Below, piece by piece: positions 26,650-35,685 of a stretch of DNA of 64,000 nucleotides. Under the pieces are notes generated by a model that was not told the DNA's origin, ran no database searches, and saw only the letters and a program-made list of their open reading frames with translations. Origin of the DNA: Alicyclobacillus fastidiosus (GTDB lineage Bacteria > Bacillota > Bacilli > Alicyclobacillales > Alicyclobacillaceae); assembly GCF_026651875.1 (NCBI RefSeq), contig NZ_CP104067.1, positions 1,240,001-1,304,000 on the forward strand, written 5' to 3'. The position numbers were made by a program, and so were the translations under genes. The number at the start of each line of letters is the position of its first letter. Position 1 is the first letter of the stretch.

Positions 26650-26936
26650 ATCCTCAACCTCCAACGCACATGGGATAAATTCCGTTAGACATCAGCTATT
26701 ATGTAACAGGCAGTGATGAGGAATACGGCGTGGTAACGTGTGAAGGTTCGCACGTCGTTTGCGGGAGATGTGCGGAATACTGTAGCCAACCGAAGAAGAG
26801 AGGCGAAGAATACACAAAGACGCGAGACATAAAAAATCTGGTAAAGCCTCGTATCAGCACATGCACTCATACAGGGTCCGCCAGTGAATAAACCCTGCAT
26901 CCCTTGTAAGACAAGGCATTGGCTGGAGTTGCGTGC
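26650..26936. other. Low-information spacer
   Basis: A 71-codon minus-strand frame here has no ribosome binding site and an uneven composition. I see no supported feature. Confidence 0.4.
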
Positions 26937-27038
26937 ATGATCAACGTGGTGTGTTGTCTTGTGATTGGCGGCCTTGTCGCTGTGTACATATCGAAACTTC
27001 CGCTACCGTCAAACAGTGCGGGGCTACCAAATGGATAA
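26937..27038 (+). CDS. Possible 33-aa hydrophobic peptide
   Basis: ATG 26937 follows GGAG eight bases upstream. The peptide begins MINVVCCLVIGGLVAVYISK, a plausible single membrane helix, followed by a short polar tail to TAA 27036-27038. Its size and lack of conserved neighbours make it doubtful. Confidence 0.25.
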   Translation: MINVVCCLVIGGLVAVYISKLPLPSNSAGLPNG

Positions 27039-27198
27039 ATTAAAATTTGTAAAATTGGTAACTAAATCTACTTGGACAAACGGGAGCGAGAACTGAACAG
27101 GCTGCATGCCACTGTTTTTGTATGACTGAGGACCAGGTGTTATTGCACTACTGGGCAGTTTAACTGAACAACAGGAAATCAAATTAACTAGAACAAGC

Positions 27199-27227
27199 TT
27201 GATTAAATTTCCATTGAATGATATTGT
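27199..27227 (+). promoter_or_regulatory. Candidate promoter of the leader-peptide/MFS transcript
   Basis: TTGATT (27199-27204) and TATTGT (27222-27227) are spaced by 17 bases. The -10 is extended by TGA immediately upstream. Transcription would start about 25-30 bases before the leader open reading frame. Confidence 0.5.
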
Positions 27228-27249
27228 TTCAAGCAAATTATATGGAAGG

Positions 27250-27403
27250 ACGTGAGCATCAATGATGCAAGTCTTGCAATCAATGCAAATGCTGCAAGCG
27301 AGGCAATGCCCTTGTATCGTGTGCTCACGTTTACGGACTTGAACTTAACCATTTTGGGTTAAACGCCGTGGGTACATTTACCTACGGTGTTTTTTATTTT
27401 GAA
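27250..27403 (+). promoter_or_regulatory. Structured leader with intrinsic terminator: candidate attenuator of the MFS exporter
   Basis: ACGTGAGCA (27250-27258) and TGCTCACGT (27322-27330) form a perfect 9-bp closing stem around most of the leader reading frame. TTAACC/GGTTAA (27345-27350 and 27357-27362) form a small hairpin. The 12-bp stem 27363-27374/27379-27390 (two G-U pairs) with TTTTTATTTT at 27391-27400 is a textbook terminator. It ends only 27 bases before the MFS start, so transcription must read through it to express the exporter. This layout is typical of ribosome-mediated attenuation. Confidence 0.7.
27262..27342 (+). CDS. Putative leader peptide (26 aa) of the MFS exporter attenuator
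   Basis: The frame opens with two ATGs (27262 and 27265) after GAAGGACGTGAG and ends at TGA 27340-27342, just before the terminator hairpins. The peptide is unusually rich in Gln, Met and Cys (MMQVLQSMQMLQARQ, then C-P-C-I-V-C). Its right third overlaps the distal arm of the long stem. A ribosome stalled there would block the 27322-27330 arm and could change folding downstream. Size, position and terminator match antibiotic-responsive leader peptides upstream of efflux genes. The identity of any inducer is unknown. Confidence 0.5.
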   Translation: MMQVLQSMQMLQARQCPCIVCSRLRT

Positions 27404-27427
27404 AGAGACAATGTTAGGAGATGGAAA

Positions 27428-28696
27428 ATGGATAATGTGGAATTGATTGAAGCCGCACGGCGTTCTTCTGTGAGAAGACTCATGGAACCAATTCACAAGT
27501 CCCGCAATTTCACGGCTCTGTGGAGCGGGCAGACGCTTTCACAATTCGGTGATGGCGTCTTGTGGGTGGTGCTGCCATTATGTGTTTACTCGATAAACAA
27601 GTCGACTTTGGATATGGGATGGATTATGGCGTTGCTCATGATCCCACAGGTTATCCTACTGCCTTTTGCAGGGGTGCTCGTCGACAGGGTTTCTCGGTCA
27701 AGACTCATGATTACCACCGAGACCGTTCGGTGTTTGATAGTGGGCACTCTCGCAGTATTGAGTGCATTGCACCACATGTCCATTCCGATCTTATCAGGGT
27801 TTGTAATCATCTACGCCATCATGGATGCTCTGTTTCAACCCGCCTATTCAGCTGCTCGTGCTCAGATATTTACGGATGATATTCGTAGCGCAGCTCTATC
27901 ACTGACGCAAGTAAGTCAAGAACTGGGTCGCCTTCTTGGTCCGGCAATTGGAGGCGTGATCGCAGGCTTTATTTCTATTGGGGCTGGTTTTGGGTTTGAT
28001 GCCATTATGTTGTGTATATCCGTTATTACCCTCTCCTTTTTAAGGGTTCCTAAACCTCGCTATGAACGTCATCGTTCATCCCAAATTCTTCGTAATTTTG
28101 GACGTGACTTAATTGGGGGATTTATAGAACTTCGCAAGCATTCCTGGCTATGGATAACGATAGTGGCTTTTACCGTCATCAATATTGCCGACACTGGGAT
28201 AACAGCAATCCTTCTACCGTGGCTAGTCAAAGTTCATTTGCACCTGCCCGATACCAGTTATGGATTAGTGAATAGTGCAGCTGGTGTCGGAGCGATTGTG
28301 GCTGCATTGCTATATGGACGAAAGAACAATCACCGTCGTCGTGGTTTTGTAGGATACGGTTGTATTATTGTGAATGCTCTTGCCTTTTTGTTCCTTACAC
28401 TTGGTCATTCAACATTCGAGCTAATGCTGTTAATGGCGGTTGCAAACGGTGCAATTATGATATTCATGTTGATTTGGGAAGGTAGCTTGCAGGAGTTGAT
28501 TCCATCTGAATCGTACGGTCGTGTAGCGAGTCTTGACCTCTTTGGTTCATGGACATTGTTGCCTATAGGTAATGTCCTTAGCGGATGGTTGGCTACGAAA
28601 ATCGGCGGTATCGAGACGATGTTGATTGAGGGAACATTGATGTTTTGTGTAGCTATTGGAGTTATGTTGATTCCAGCCATACGGAAGTTTGACTGA
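27428..28696 (+). CDS. MFS exporter, macrolide-efflux/EntS-like (MFS_3 type)
   Basis: This 422-aa membrane protein has about 12 helices. Residues ~30-70 (NFTALWSGQTLSQFGDGVLWVVLP) are the characteristic opening of MefA/EntS-like exporters. The loop-2 motif is GVLVDRVSRSRLM (~95), and SQELGRLLGPAIGGVIAG (~175) is the motif-C-like exporter helix. ATG 27428 follows TTAGGAG. The upstream in-frame start at 27368 lies within the terminator stem and is rejected. The gene follows the attenuator at 27250-27403. It probably expels an antibiotic or other small hydrophobic molecule; substrate unknown. Confidence 0.8.
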   Translation: MDNVELIEAARRSSVRRLMEPIHKSRNFTALWSGQTLSQFGDGVLWVVLPLCVYSINKSTLDMGWIMALLMIPQVILLPFAGVLVDRVSRSRLMITTETVRCLIVGTLAVLSALHHMSIPILSGFVIIYAIMDALFQPAYSAARAQIFTDDIRSAALSLTQVSQELGRLLGPAIGGVIAGFISIGAGFGFDAIMLCISVITLSFLRVPKPRYERHRSSQILRNFGRDLIGGFIELRKHSWLWITIVAFTVINIADTGITAILLPWLVKVHLHLPDTSYGLVNSAAGVGAIVAALLYGRKNNHRRRGFVGYGCIIVNALAFLFLTLGHSTFELMLLMAVANGAIMIFMLIWEGSLQELIPSESYGRVASLDLFGSWTLLPIGNVLSGWLATKIGGIETMLIEGTLMFCVAIGVMLIPAIRKFD

Positions 28697-29107
28697 AATC
28701 ATTCCATGAAGGGTTCAAAATATCTGTTTCTACTCGTCACCATTTTAATAGTCAATTTATTGAACTAACGGATTAGTTTAATAAGAGGCTATCGCGGAAT
28801 GGTAAAAATCAGGATTCATTGTGAAATGGAATCCGGGTTTTTTCACGTCTTGCTTAGGTACGATTTTTCCGTTTCGTGAGGTGACCCCTATAACCACATC
28901 GTTTTACCTCCAAATAATAAAATCTCCGGATAGATGAGTGGACAATTGAGTAATTATAAATGTAGAAGAACCAATACGGGATTGCATTGCACGGCGAGAA
29001 AACATAGACCCACTAAAGGTTTTGTAAATTGATTCGGATGTTTTGTTGATATACAGTTAGTAACGAAGAAAATGTAATTTCAGATAAATAGTATGGATGG
29101 TGAAATC
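28697..29107. other. Intergenic region with terminator between MFS exporter and OYE pseudogene
   Basis: The only clear element is the hairpin GGATTC (28812-28817) / GAATCC (28829-28834) followed by GGG and TTTTTT. It probably terminates the MFS transcript 120 bases after its stop. The remainder is AT-rich with no gene. Confidence 0.5.
28811..28843 (+). terminator. Likely terminator of the MFS exporter transcript
   Basis: A 6-bp GGATTC/GAATCC stem with an 11-base loop is followed, after GGG, by six T residues. Confidence 0.55.
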
Positions 29108-30246
29108 ATGAATGACAAATATGCACCCTTGTTTGAGCCGATTACCTTTAGAAGTGGTGTGCAATTAAAAAACCGTATTGTGATGGCGCCGATGACAAAT
29201 TTCTCTTCTAACCCAGATGGCACGGTGACTGACGCTGAGTTAGCCTATTATGCTCGTCGTTCTCATGGAGTTGGTACTGTTATCACGGCTTGCACTTACG
29301 TAACGCAAAATGGTAAAGGGTTCCAGGGTGAATTTGGTGCTGACAGTGACGAAATGATCCCTAGTTTACGTCGATTAGCGAGCACCATCAAAGAACAAGG
29401 TGCAGAGGCTGTTCTGCAAATCTTCCATGGTGGGCGGATGTGTCCACCGGAGTTAGTTCCAAACGGTGACGTCGTAAGTGCCAGTGCGGTACAGGCAGAA
29501 GAGGGTCTACCACCAATTATGCCTCGAGCGATACCTAGAGCATTAACCGAATCCGAAATACAATCAATCATTGATGCCTTTGGTGAAACTACTCGTCGAG
29601 CTATCGAGGCGGGATTTGATGGTATCGAAATTCACGGCGCCAATGGATACTTAGTTCAGCAGTTTTTTTCACCACACTCGAACCATCGTAATGATTCTTG
29701 GGGGGGAGCCTAGAAAAGCGGATGTCATTTCCGCTTGCGGTTGTGGATGAAGTAAAGAGAGTGATTAACAAACACGCAAAACAACCATTCTTAGTTGGTT
29801 ACCGTTTTTCTCCAGAAGAGGCATCGACACCTGGTATAACAATGTCCGATACGCTTGAATTCGTGGACGCTTTGTCCGATAAAGAGCTTGACTATCTTCA
29901 CGTTTCGTTGCTGAACTTTTGGTCCAAGCCCCGGCGAGGAGTAGACGATTCACGGTCACGTCTAGAATTAATTCAGGAACGAGCGGGTAATCGGGTCCCA
30001 GTAATTGGAGTTGGGTCTATCCATACTGCGGATGATGCATTAAAAGCGCTACAAAGCGGTATCCCTCTTGTCGCCCTCGCCCGGGAATTAATTATGGACC
30101 CGGATTGGGTGGAGAAAATTTTAGAGGGTCGTGAATCTGAAATTGCAACTACCCTAAGACAACACGATCAAGAACGTTTGGTTATCCCAGATCCACTCTG
30201 GCAAGCAATTATGGATACGCCTGGCTGGTTCCCTGTAGAAGCTTAA
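29108..30246 (+). pseudogene. NADH:flavin oxidoreductase (Old Yellow Enzyme), frameshifted in a G7 run
   Basis: The 5' part (29108-29713) encodes FEPITFRSGVQLKNRIVMAPMTN, the HGGR segment and GFDGIEIHGANGYLVQQFFSP with the OYE active site. It ends ...HRNDSWGG-A-stop. The family continues WGGSLEKRM, and exactly that continuation (GGSLEKRMSFPLAVVDEVK through VGVGSIHTADDALKAL and LARELIMDPDW) lies in the next frame to 30246. The lesion is the seven-G run at 29700-29706; eight Gs would restore a full ~380-aa protein. ATG 29108 follows GGATGGTGA. Enzymes of this family reduce activated C=C bonds with NAD(P)H. A sequencing error or phase-variable tract cannot be excluded. Confidence 0.8.
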
Positions 30247-30251
30247 CTATC

Positions 30252-30317
30252 GCGTACTTCTGCAGCCGTAAGTACGCGGTGATATCCATACATGGGCGCC
30301 CTAACAGGCGCCTTTTT
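30252..30317 (+). terminator. Two tandem hairpins ending the OYE transcript
   Basis: GCGTACTT (30252-30259) pairs with AAGTACGC (30270-30277). A second hairpin, GGCGCC (30295-30300) with GGCGCC (30307-30312), is followed by TTTTT and is a strong intrinsic terminator. Confidence 0.85.
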
Positions 30318-31046
30318 GCTAAGCGTTTGTCATGGAAGAATAGATATTTCTCTGATGAAATTGCCATGCAAGCCGCATTTGAAAACGCCAAGCTTCGCAA
30401 GCTAGTCGATAAATAACAGTAAAAAATAGGAAACTCCTTTTGTTCTTGAACTCCCTCGTGGATTAAGTTGTTATTGGGAGCATAAATCCCATAAGCTCTG
30501 TTGCTTCAAACCGCATGAACGGAAGGCAGAATGGCACAAGTGTATTCTCGTGCCCATGCTTTGTTCGACGTCACTCACCGACCAACCGATGAAATCTTTC
30601 TGGTAGTCAATGCACACCGTTATGACGGGACTGCCGATTTCGAGAAGTATGACACCAACCAAAGTATACGAACTCAACGTGCCTGACACCAATTTGCAAA
30701 AAAGTGTCGACCACATTAGGCTGCCGGCTTTATATATGGATGATGAAGATGATGGTGTATGGACGGACCGATATGTCTCCGATGCACAACCTGTGATATT
30801 GCAGCTCACGATTTACTTGAAGCCGTTTCAAGTTCAGACATGGGAATTGAACCGAAAGCAGCGAATAGGAAGCGACATTCAACACAGAATTTTTATTTTC
30901 TATTATGCATACTTGTACAAAAATGTTCGAACATCCATGAGGCCTCCTTCGAATACGACCGTGTTTAAATACATGTATTCCGAAACATTAGCGCATCCAC
31001 TAATTCCGGGTAGTGAATCTTCTTCATGTGACTGCATTCGAGGTAG
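30318..31046. other. Non-coding or decayed 0.7-kb stretch
   Basis: Reading frames here have no ribosome binding sites and biased, non-conserved composition. One short frame ends with a coding-like stretch (IAMQAAFENAKLRKLVDK, stop near 30416) that may be the tail of a lost gene. Nothing else is recognisable. Confidence 0.4.
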
Positions 31047-31076
31047 TTGACAAAATGAAAGCGCTCCCTTTATAAT
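31047..31076 (+). promoter_or_regulatory. Sigma-A promoter with cre-like element, mannoside cluster
   Basis: TTGACA (31047-31052) and TATAAT (31071-31076) are perfect consensus boxes with an 18-base spacer. The spacer contains TGAAAGCGCTCCCT (31056-31069), a near match to the CcpA cre consensus (two mismatches at the 3' end), so carbon catabolite repression is plausible. Confidence 0.7.
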
Positions 31077-31174
31077 CCCATTATTAAATTGTTTATAAGA
31101 AGTGAAATAAAAACATTTTGAATAGATACATAGAGAGATATATAAGACACCGCGCAGAGAGGTAGGTGAATTGC

Positions 31175-32344
31175 GTGGGATATACAGGTTCCAATGCCGT
31201 GGGTATGAAACACATGAATAAGACGGCTATCCTGCAACTTCTACGGGAGAAGGCTCCGCTTACCAAGGCGGTCATTGCTTCGGAAGCAGAACTTACATTT
31301 GCAACTGTATCCAACCTTATTGAAGAAATGCAGGCAGACGACCTCATCATCGGGATGGGGTATGCACAGTCGCAAGGCGGCAGGAAGCCTGTTTTATACC
31401 GTCTGAACCCCGATGCGTTCTATTTCATTGGAATAGACCTACAGGTCGAAAAGATTGTCTGTGTTTTGACGGATTTTGAAGGAACGTTAGTCCATTCGGA
31501 TTCCATCCCTTATCACGTGGAAGATGGGCCATATAAGGCGGTTCAGTCGATTCGAACACTGATTGACCAGGTTCTGTCCGATACCAAAACTACTTTTTGG
31601 AAAATTCGCGGGATGGGTGTTTCTGTGCCGGGTCCCATCGATAATCAGGCGGGGATTATCATATCCCCCCCGAATATGCCCGGTTGGCGTAACGTTCCGC
31701 TTCGCGATCTGCTGACTCAGGAGTTTCAGGTTTCCTGCTATATCGAGAAAGATGCGAATGCGGCCGCGTTAGGTGAACTGAAGTACGGTGCCGGCAAAGA
31801 CGTAAATGATCTTGTGTACATCATGGTGGATGTCGGGATTGGCGGCGGCATCATTGTAAACGATGACATCTACCGCGGCTTCCTAGGGGGAGCTGGCGAG
31901 ATTGGTCACATGATGATCGATGCGAGTGGCCCTCCGTGCAACTGCGGCTCAAATGGCTGTTTGGAAGCAGTTGCATCCGGCATCGTCATTGAACGTGAGG
32001 TATACCGCGAAATAGGAACAAATATACGACTGGAGCAATTGCTTCAAGATGGGATTGGACAGCATCCATTCTTGCACAAGTCTCTGGTTCAAGCAGGACA
32101 ATACTTGGGCATTGCAGTTGCGAACTTATGCAATGCATTAAATCCACCTCTAGTCATTTTGGGTGGGAAAGTTGTCGAAGGTAGCGATTTGTACTTTGAA
32201 CAAGCCATTGAAAGGGCACGACAGCGTATCCTGCCGGATTTTGCACAGCGAATTCAAATTGTCCGTGCCAAACTCGGTGGCTTATCTGGAGCCATTGGAG
32301 CTGCGACTATCGTCTTTCAAAATACCGTATACCAGACAATCTGA
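31175..32344 (+). CDS. ROK-family transcriptional regulator (XylR/NagC-like)
   Basis: Residues ~1-75 form a winged helix (TAILQLLREKAPLTKAVIAS, ATVSNLIEEMQADDLI). Residues ~80-385 form a ROK sugar-binding domain with the DVGIGGGIIV glycine motif and the zinc signature CNCGSNGCLEAVASG (~255). The DNA-binding N-terminus marks it as a repressor rather than a kinase. GTG 31175 with AGGTAGG eight bases upstream is preferred to GTG 31166. It heads the mannoside cluster behind a consensus promoter and probably senses a mannose-containing sugar. Confidence 0.85.
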   Translation: MGYTGSNAVGMKHMNKTAILQLLREKAPLTKAVIASEAELTFATVSNLIEEMQADDLIIGMGYAQSQGGRKPVLYRLNPDAFYFIGIDLQVEKIVCVLTDFEGTLVHSDSIPYHVEDGPYKAVQSIRTLIDQVLSDTKTTFWKIRGMGVSVPGPIDNQAGIIISPPNMPGWRNVPLRDLLTQEFQVSCYIEKDANAAALGELKYGAGKDVNDLVYIMVDVGIGGGIIVNDDIYRGFLGGAGEIGHMMIDASGPPCNCGSNGCLEAVASGIVIEREVYREIGTNIRLEQLLQDGIGQHPFLHKSLVQAGQYLGIAVANLCNALNPPLVILGGKVVEGSDLYFEQAIERARQRILPDFAQRIQIVRAKLGGLSGAIGAATIVFQNTVYQTI

Positions 32345-32443
32345 GAGGGGGTGGGCGCAGGCACGCTACGCGTGTTCCGTCTACAACACCATTTCTATTT
32401 ACACTTTATAGGCTTGTGACTCACAGAATAAGGGGGATGCAAA

Positions 32444-33742
32444 ATGAAAGCGATATCCAAATGGATGATGGTTGGTGCGTCTGGCTTAGTTCTTCTTTCT
32501 ACTTCGGCGTGTGGAACAAGTACCGGTAGCTCAGGTAGCGGCGGATCGAGCTCTAAAGGTCCCGTTACCATTACGTTCGGCACCTGGGGTGGCGCTGAGG
32601 AAGACGCACAACTCCAAAAGATCATTCAGCAAATCAACGCAGAACATAAGAATCAGTTCCAAATTAAAGAGTTGAACGTGCCTTCTAATTATGATCAAAA
32701 GTTAAAGACTGAATTGGCGGCAGGAAGCGCTCCGGATATCTTCTATTTGAACGATGGTGAAGCACCGATGTATGCAAATGACGGTGCGCTATTAAACCTT
32801 GATCCTTATCTAAATAAATACAAGAGCCAAAATCCAGTTGCCAATACGAGTGACTATTACCCTGTTACATTGACAAACGACACGTATAAGGGCTCTTACT
32901 ATGCTCTGCCGTGGATTGGACAACCCACGGTCATGTACTATAACCCGAAGTTGTTCCAACAAGCAGGGCTTGCAGAACCCACTTCAGGCTGGACCTGGAA
33001 TGATTTCTTGAAAGACTGCGAAGTCATCAAACAAAAGACAGGTACGTATGGTTTCTTGTTAGCAAATGGTTGGCCGCCGGTCTATGACTTTATCTGGTCT
33101 TTCGGAGGACATCTGTGGAACCAAAATATGACTCAAAGCACATTTGATTCGCCGCAGACCATCCAGGCTCTTACATTGATGCATACGTTGATCAATGAGA
33201 AGTTAGTGCCAACGCAGGCAGAATTGGCGAACGTTGATATCGAAGATCTGTTCCGTCAGGGTAAGGTCGCTATGTTCATGGGCGGTGCGGCAGACGGAAA
33301 CTACGATGCACAGGGATTCACGGCAAAAATTGCGGTCTTGCCAAAGGGAACACAAGAAGTAACTGACTTGGGCATCGACGACATGGCTATCAATGCCCAC
33401 ACCAACGTGGATAAAGATACAGTGTTCCAGGCATACATGGCACTGCTAAATGGTATCGACCACTGGAAGGTTGTTCCTCCTGTCAAGCAATACGCTCAAA
33501 ACCTGAGCCAAATTTCGGTTTCCGATGCACCGGGCGGACACACTCCGGCTGATCGAATTCAACCCATCTTGGAGTCCATGAAGTATGCGCGCTTGTACCG
33601 AAACATTTCGGATCCAACTGCGATGCAAAACTACTGGAACGTTCTCGCGAACGATGTGTATGAACCACTTTTGTTGGACAAGGAAACACCTCAACAAATC
33701 GCACAAAAAACTCAGACTGACCTATCTGCTCTTGTGAAGTAA
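32444..33742 (+). CDS. ABC transporter solute-binding lipoprotein (mannoside cluster)
   Basis: ATG 32444 follows AAGGGGGATG. A lipoprotein signal ends in T-S-A-C, with Cys23 lipidated, then a Ser/Gly linker. The mature protein is a family-1 sugar-binding protein (ITFGTWGGAEEDAQLQKIIQ, LAAGSAPDIFYLNDGEAPMY, YALPWIGQPTVMYYNPKLF). It sits between the ROK repressor and the two permeases, so the three make one importer. The downstream GH130 and GH2 enzymes point to beta-manno-oligosaccharides as the ligand, which is inference. Confidence 0.9.
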   Translation: MKAISKWMMVGASGLVLLSTSACGTSTGSSGSGGSSSKGPVTITFGTWGGAEEDAQLQKIIQQINAEHKNQFQIKELNVPSNYDQKLKTELAAGSAPDIFYLNDGEAPMYANDGALLNLDPYLNKYKSQNPVANTSDYYPVTLTNDTYKGSYYALPWIGQPTVMYYNPKLFQQAGLAEPTSGWTWNDFLKDCEVIKQKTGTYGFLLANGWPPVYDFIWSFGGHLWNQNMTQSTFDSPQTIQALTLMHTLINEKLVPTQAELANVDIEDLFRQGKVAMFMGGAADGNYDAQGFTAKIAVLPKGTQEVTDLGIDDMAINAHTNVDKDTVFQAYMALLNGIDHWKVVPPVKQYAQNLSQISVSDAPGGHTPADRIQPILESMKYARLYRNISDPTAMQNYWNVLANDVYEPLLLDKETPQQIAQKTQTDLSALVK

Positions 33743-33843
33743 TCATATTGCTCAGCCATGTTTAAACAATCATAACGAGTTGGTGTCTAAGTATTCCCCT
33801 AAGTCAAAATTGGTTTGGGGGAATGGGGGTGACAGGTTTGAAA

Positions 33844-34740
33844 ATGAAACAGAGGGAAGCGATTCTAGGCTACGCGTACATCAGCCCGTGGTTAATTGGT
33901 TTCGTCGCTTTAACATTGGGTCCTTTAATTGCTTCTCTGTATTTTGGATTTACACAGTATAACTTGTTGGACTCACCAAAGTTTATCGGCTTTCAAAACT
34001 ACGCTCACCTCTTTCAGGATCACGATTTTTGGCAATCTCTCTATGTAACGTTCTACTACGCCATCTTTTCTGTTCCGCTCGACCTGCTTGTAGCACTCGT
34101 GCTTGCGATGATGCTTAACCAAAAGGTTAGGTTTATGCGGTGGTTTAGAACCATTTACTATCTTCCTGCCGTCTTGCCACCTGTTGCCGTAGCAATTCTC
34201 TGGAACTGGATATTGAATCCCCAATACGGGATTTTAAATCGTTTTCTTGCTTTCTTGCATCTCCCTCAACCGCAATGGTTGGTTACCCCTCAATGGACGG
34301 TTCCCTCGTTTATTGTCATGAGTATTTGGGGCGTTGGAACCTGGATGATCACGTTCTTGGCCGGACTTCAAGATGTTCCCATGAGCCTTTATGAGGCCGC
34401 AGTCATTGATGGAGCATCGACCTGGAAGAAATTTTGGCATGTGACCCTGCCTATGATTTCACCAGTTCTATTTTTCAATCTCGTCATGGGCATCATCGGG
34501 GCGTTTAGTTACTTTACGCAAGCGTTTGTAATGGGGTCTGGCTACGGCGGGCAGGGGGCTGGAATCAGCAACTCCGGATTATTTTATGCGTTAAATATCT
34601 ATATCCAGGGATTCTCGAACCTGAATATGGGTTATGCTTGTGCGCTGGCTTGGGTTCTGTTTTTTATCGTGCTAGTTTTAACTTTGCTGGTCTTCAAAAG
34701 TTCGTCTTTGTGGGTTTACTACGGGGGTGAAAAAGAGTGA
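33844..34740 (+). CDS. ABC sugar transporter permease, MalF type (mannoside cluster)
   Basis: The protein has six membrane helices beginning AILGYAYISPWLIGFVALTL and the EAA loop MSLYEAAVIDGASTWKKFWH near residue 185. ATG 33844 and TTG 33838 are both possible after GGGGGTGAC; ATG is used here. The stop overlaps the next permease start (GTGA). No ATPase gene accompanies the system. Confidence 0.88.
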   Translation: MKQREAILGYAYISPWLIGFVALTLGPLIASLYFGFTQYNLLDSPKFIGFQNYAHLFQDHDFWQSLYVTFYYAIFSVPLDLLVALVLAMMLNQKVRFMRWFRTIYYLPAVLPPVAVAILWNWILNPQYGILNRFLAFLHLPQPQWLVTPQWTVPSFIVMSIWGVGTWMITFLAGLQDVPMSLYEAAVIDGASTWKKFWHVTLPMISPVLFFNLVMGIIGAFSYFTQAFVMGSGYGGQGAGISNSGLFYALNIYIQGFSNLNMGYACALAWVLFFIVLVLTLLVFKSSSLWVYYGGEKE

Positions 34741-35624
34741 CACCGCAGTCTGAAGTACTCAAAACGACGCACGCTCGTAAAGTCCGCCACAATACAGTTG
34801 TTCGATCTCGATTGAATCGCTTGGTGATTTACCTTCTTCTCATCGGGACGTCCATTTGTTTTTTAGTGCCGTTTGCATGGCTGATCTTGAGCGCACTGAA
34901 GTCTAGTGACGAAATTTTTGTCTTTCCTCCAGTGTGGTTGCCGAAACACTGGGAGTGGGGGAATTTTGCCAAAGCCTTAACCACGCTTCCTTTCGGCCGC
35001 TATGCACTCAACTCCATTATTATTGCTACAGCGAATGTGGTTGGGAACGTCGTGTCTTGTGCGTTTGTAGCGTACGGTTTTGCACGTTTCCGCTTTCCAG
35101 GCCGCCGCATTTTGTTCATGGTCATGCTAGCCACTATGATGATTCCGAGTCAAGTGCTACTGGTTCCTCAATTTATCATGTTCCATGACTTAGGCTGGTT
35201 AAATACGTTTTTGCCATTAACGGTTCCTGCCTTCTTTGGATCGGCATTCTACGTGTTCTTGCTTCGTCAGTTTTTCATGACCATTCCAATAGAACTTGAA
35301 GAAGCTGCCACGATCGACGGTGCCGGTAGCCTACGTATTTTCTTCAAAGTAGTACTGCCGCTGATTAAACCAGCATTGACCGCAGTGGCCATTTTCTCCT
35401 TCCAAGGCGCTTGGAATGATTTCTTGTCGCCCCTGATTTACTTGAATGACCCGAGTAAGTACACGCTGCAACTTGGACTGTCTCAATTTCAAGGGACGTA
35501 TCACACCGAGTGGAATCTTATTATGGCAGCCACAGTGGTTGTCGCCTTACCGATGCTCATCATCTTCTTTTCGGCACAGCGTTATTTTATCGAGGGCATC
35601 ACAATGACGGGATCCAAAGGATAA
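34737..35624 (+). CDS. ABC sugar transporter permease, MalG type (mannoside cluster)
   Basis: This 295-aa permease starts at GTG 34737 inside the preceding stop, with GGGGGTGAAAAAGA upstream. It has a ~35-residue basic N-terminal tail, six helices and the EAA loop IELEEAATIDGAGSLRIFFK near residue 185. It should form the heterodimeric channel with the MalF-type partner. Confidence 0.88.
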   Translation: MTPQSEVLKTTHARKVRHNTVVRSRLNRLVIYLLLIGTSICFLVPFAWLILSALKSSDEIFVFPPVWLPKHWEWGNFAKALTTLPFGRYALNSIIIATANVVGNVVSCAFVAYGFARFRFPGRRILFMVMLATMMIPSQVLLVPQFIMFHDLGWLNTFLPLTVPAFFGSAFYVFLLRQFFMTIPIELEEAATIDGAGSLRIFFKVVLPLIKPALTAVAIFSFQGAWNDFLSPLIYLNDPSKYTLQLGLSQFQGTYHTEWNLIMAATVVVALPMLIIFFSAQRYFIEGITMTGSKG

Positions 35625-35685
35625 TGTGGGCCTAGACCAGGATTATTAGGTATGGCAGGCAGCTCTAAATTCAGGGGGATCGAGT

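Noticed and set aside
26685-26900. 71-codon minus-strand frame
   Set aside because: No ribosome binding site and uneven, non-conserved composition; probably chance.
30610-31050. 146-codon plus-strand frame
   Set aside because: It has no ribosome binding site, unnatural composition, and its end overlaps the consensus promoter at 31047.
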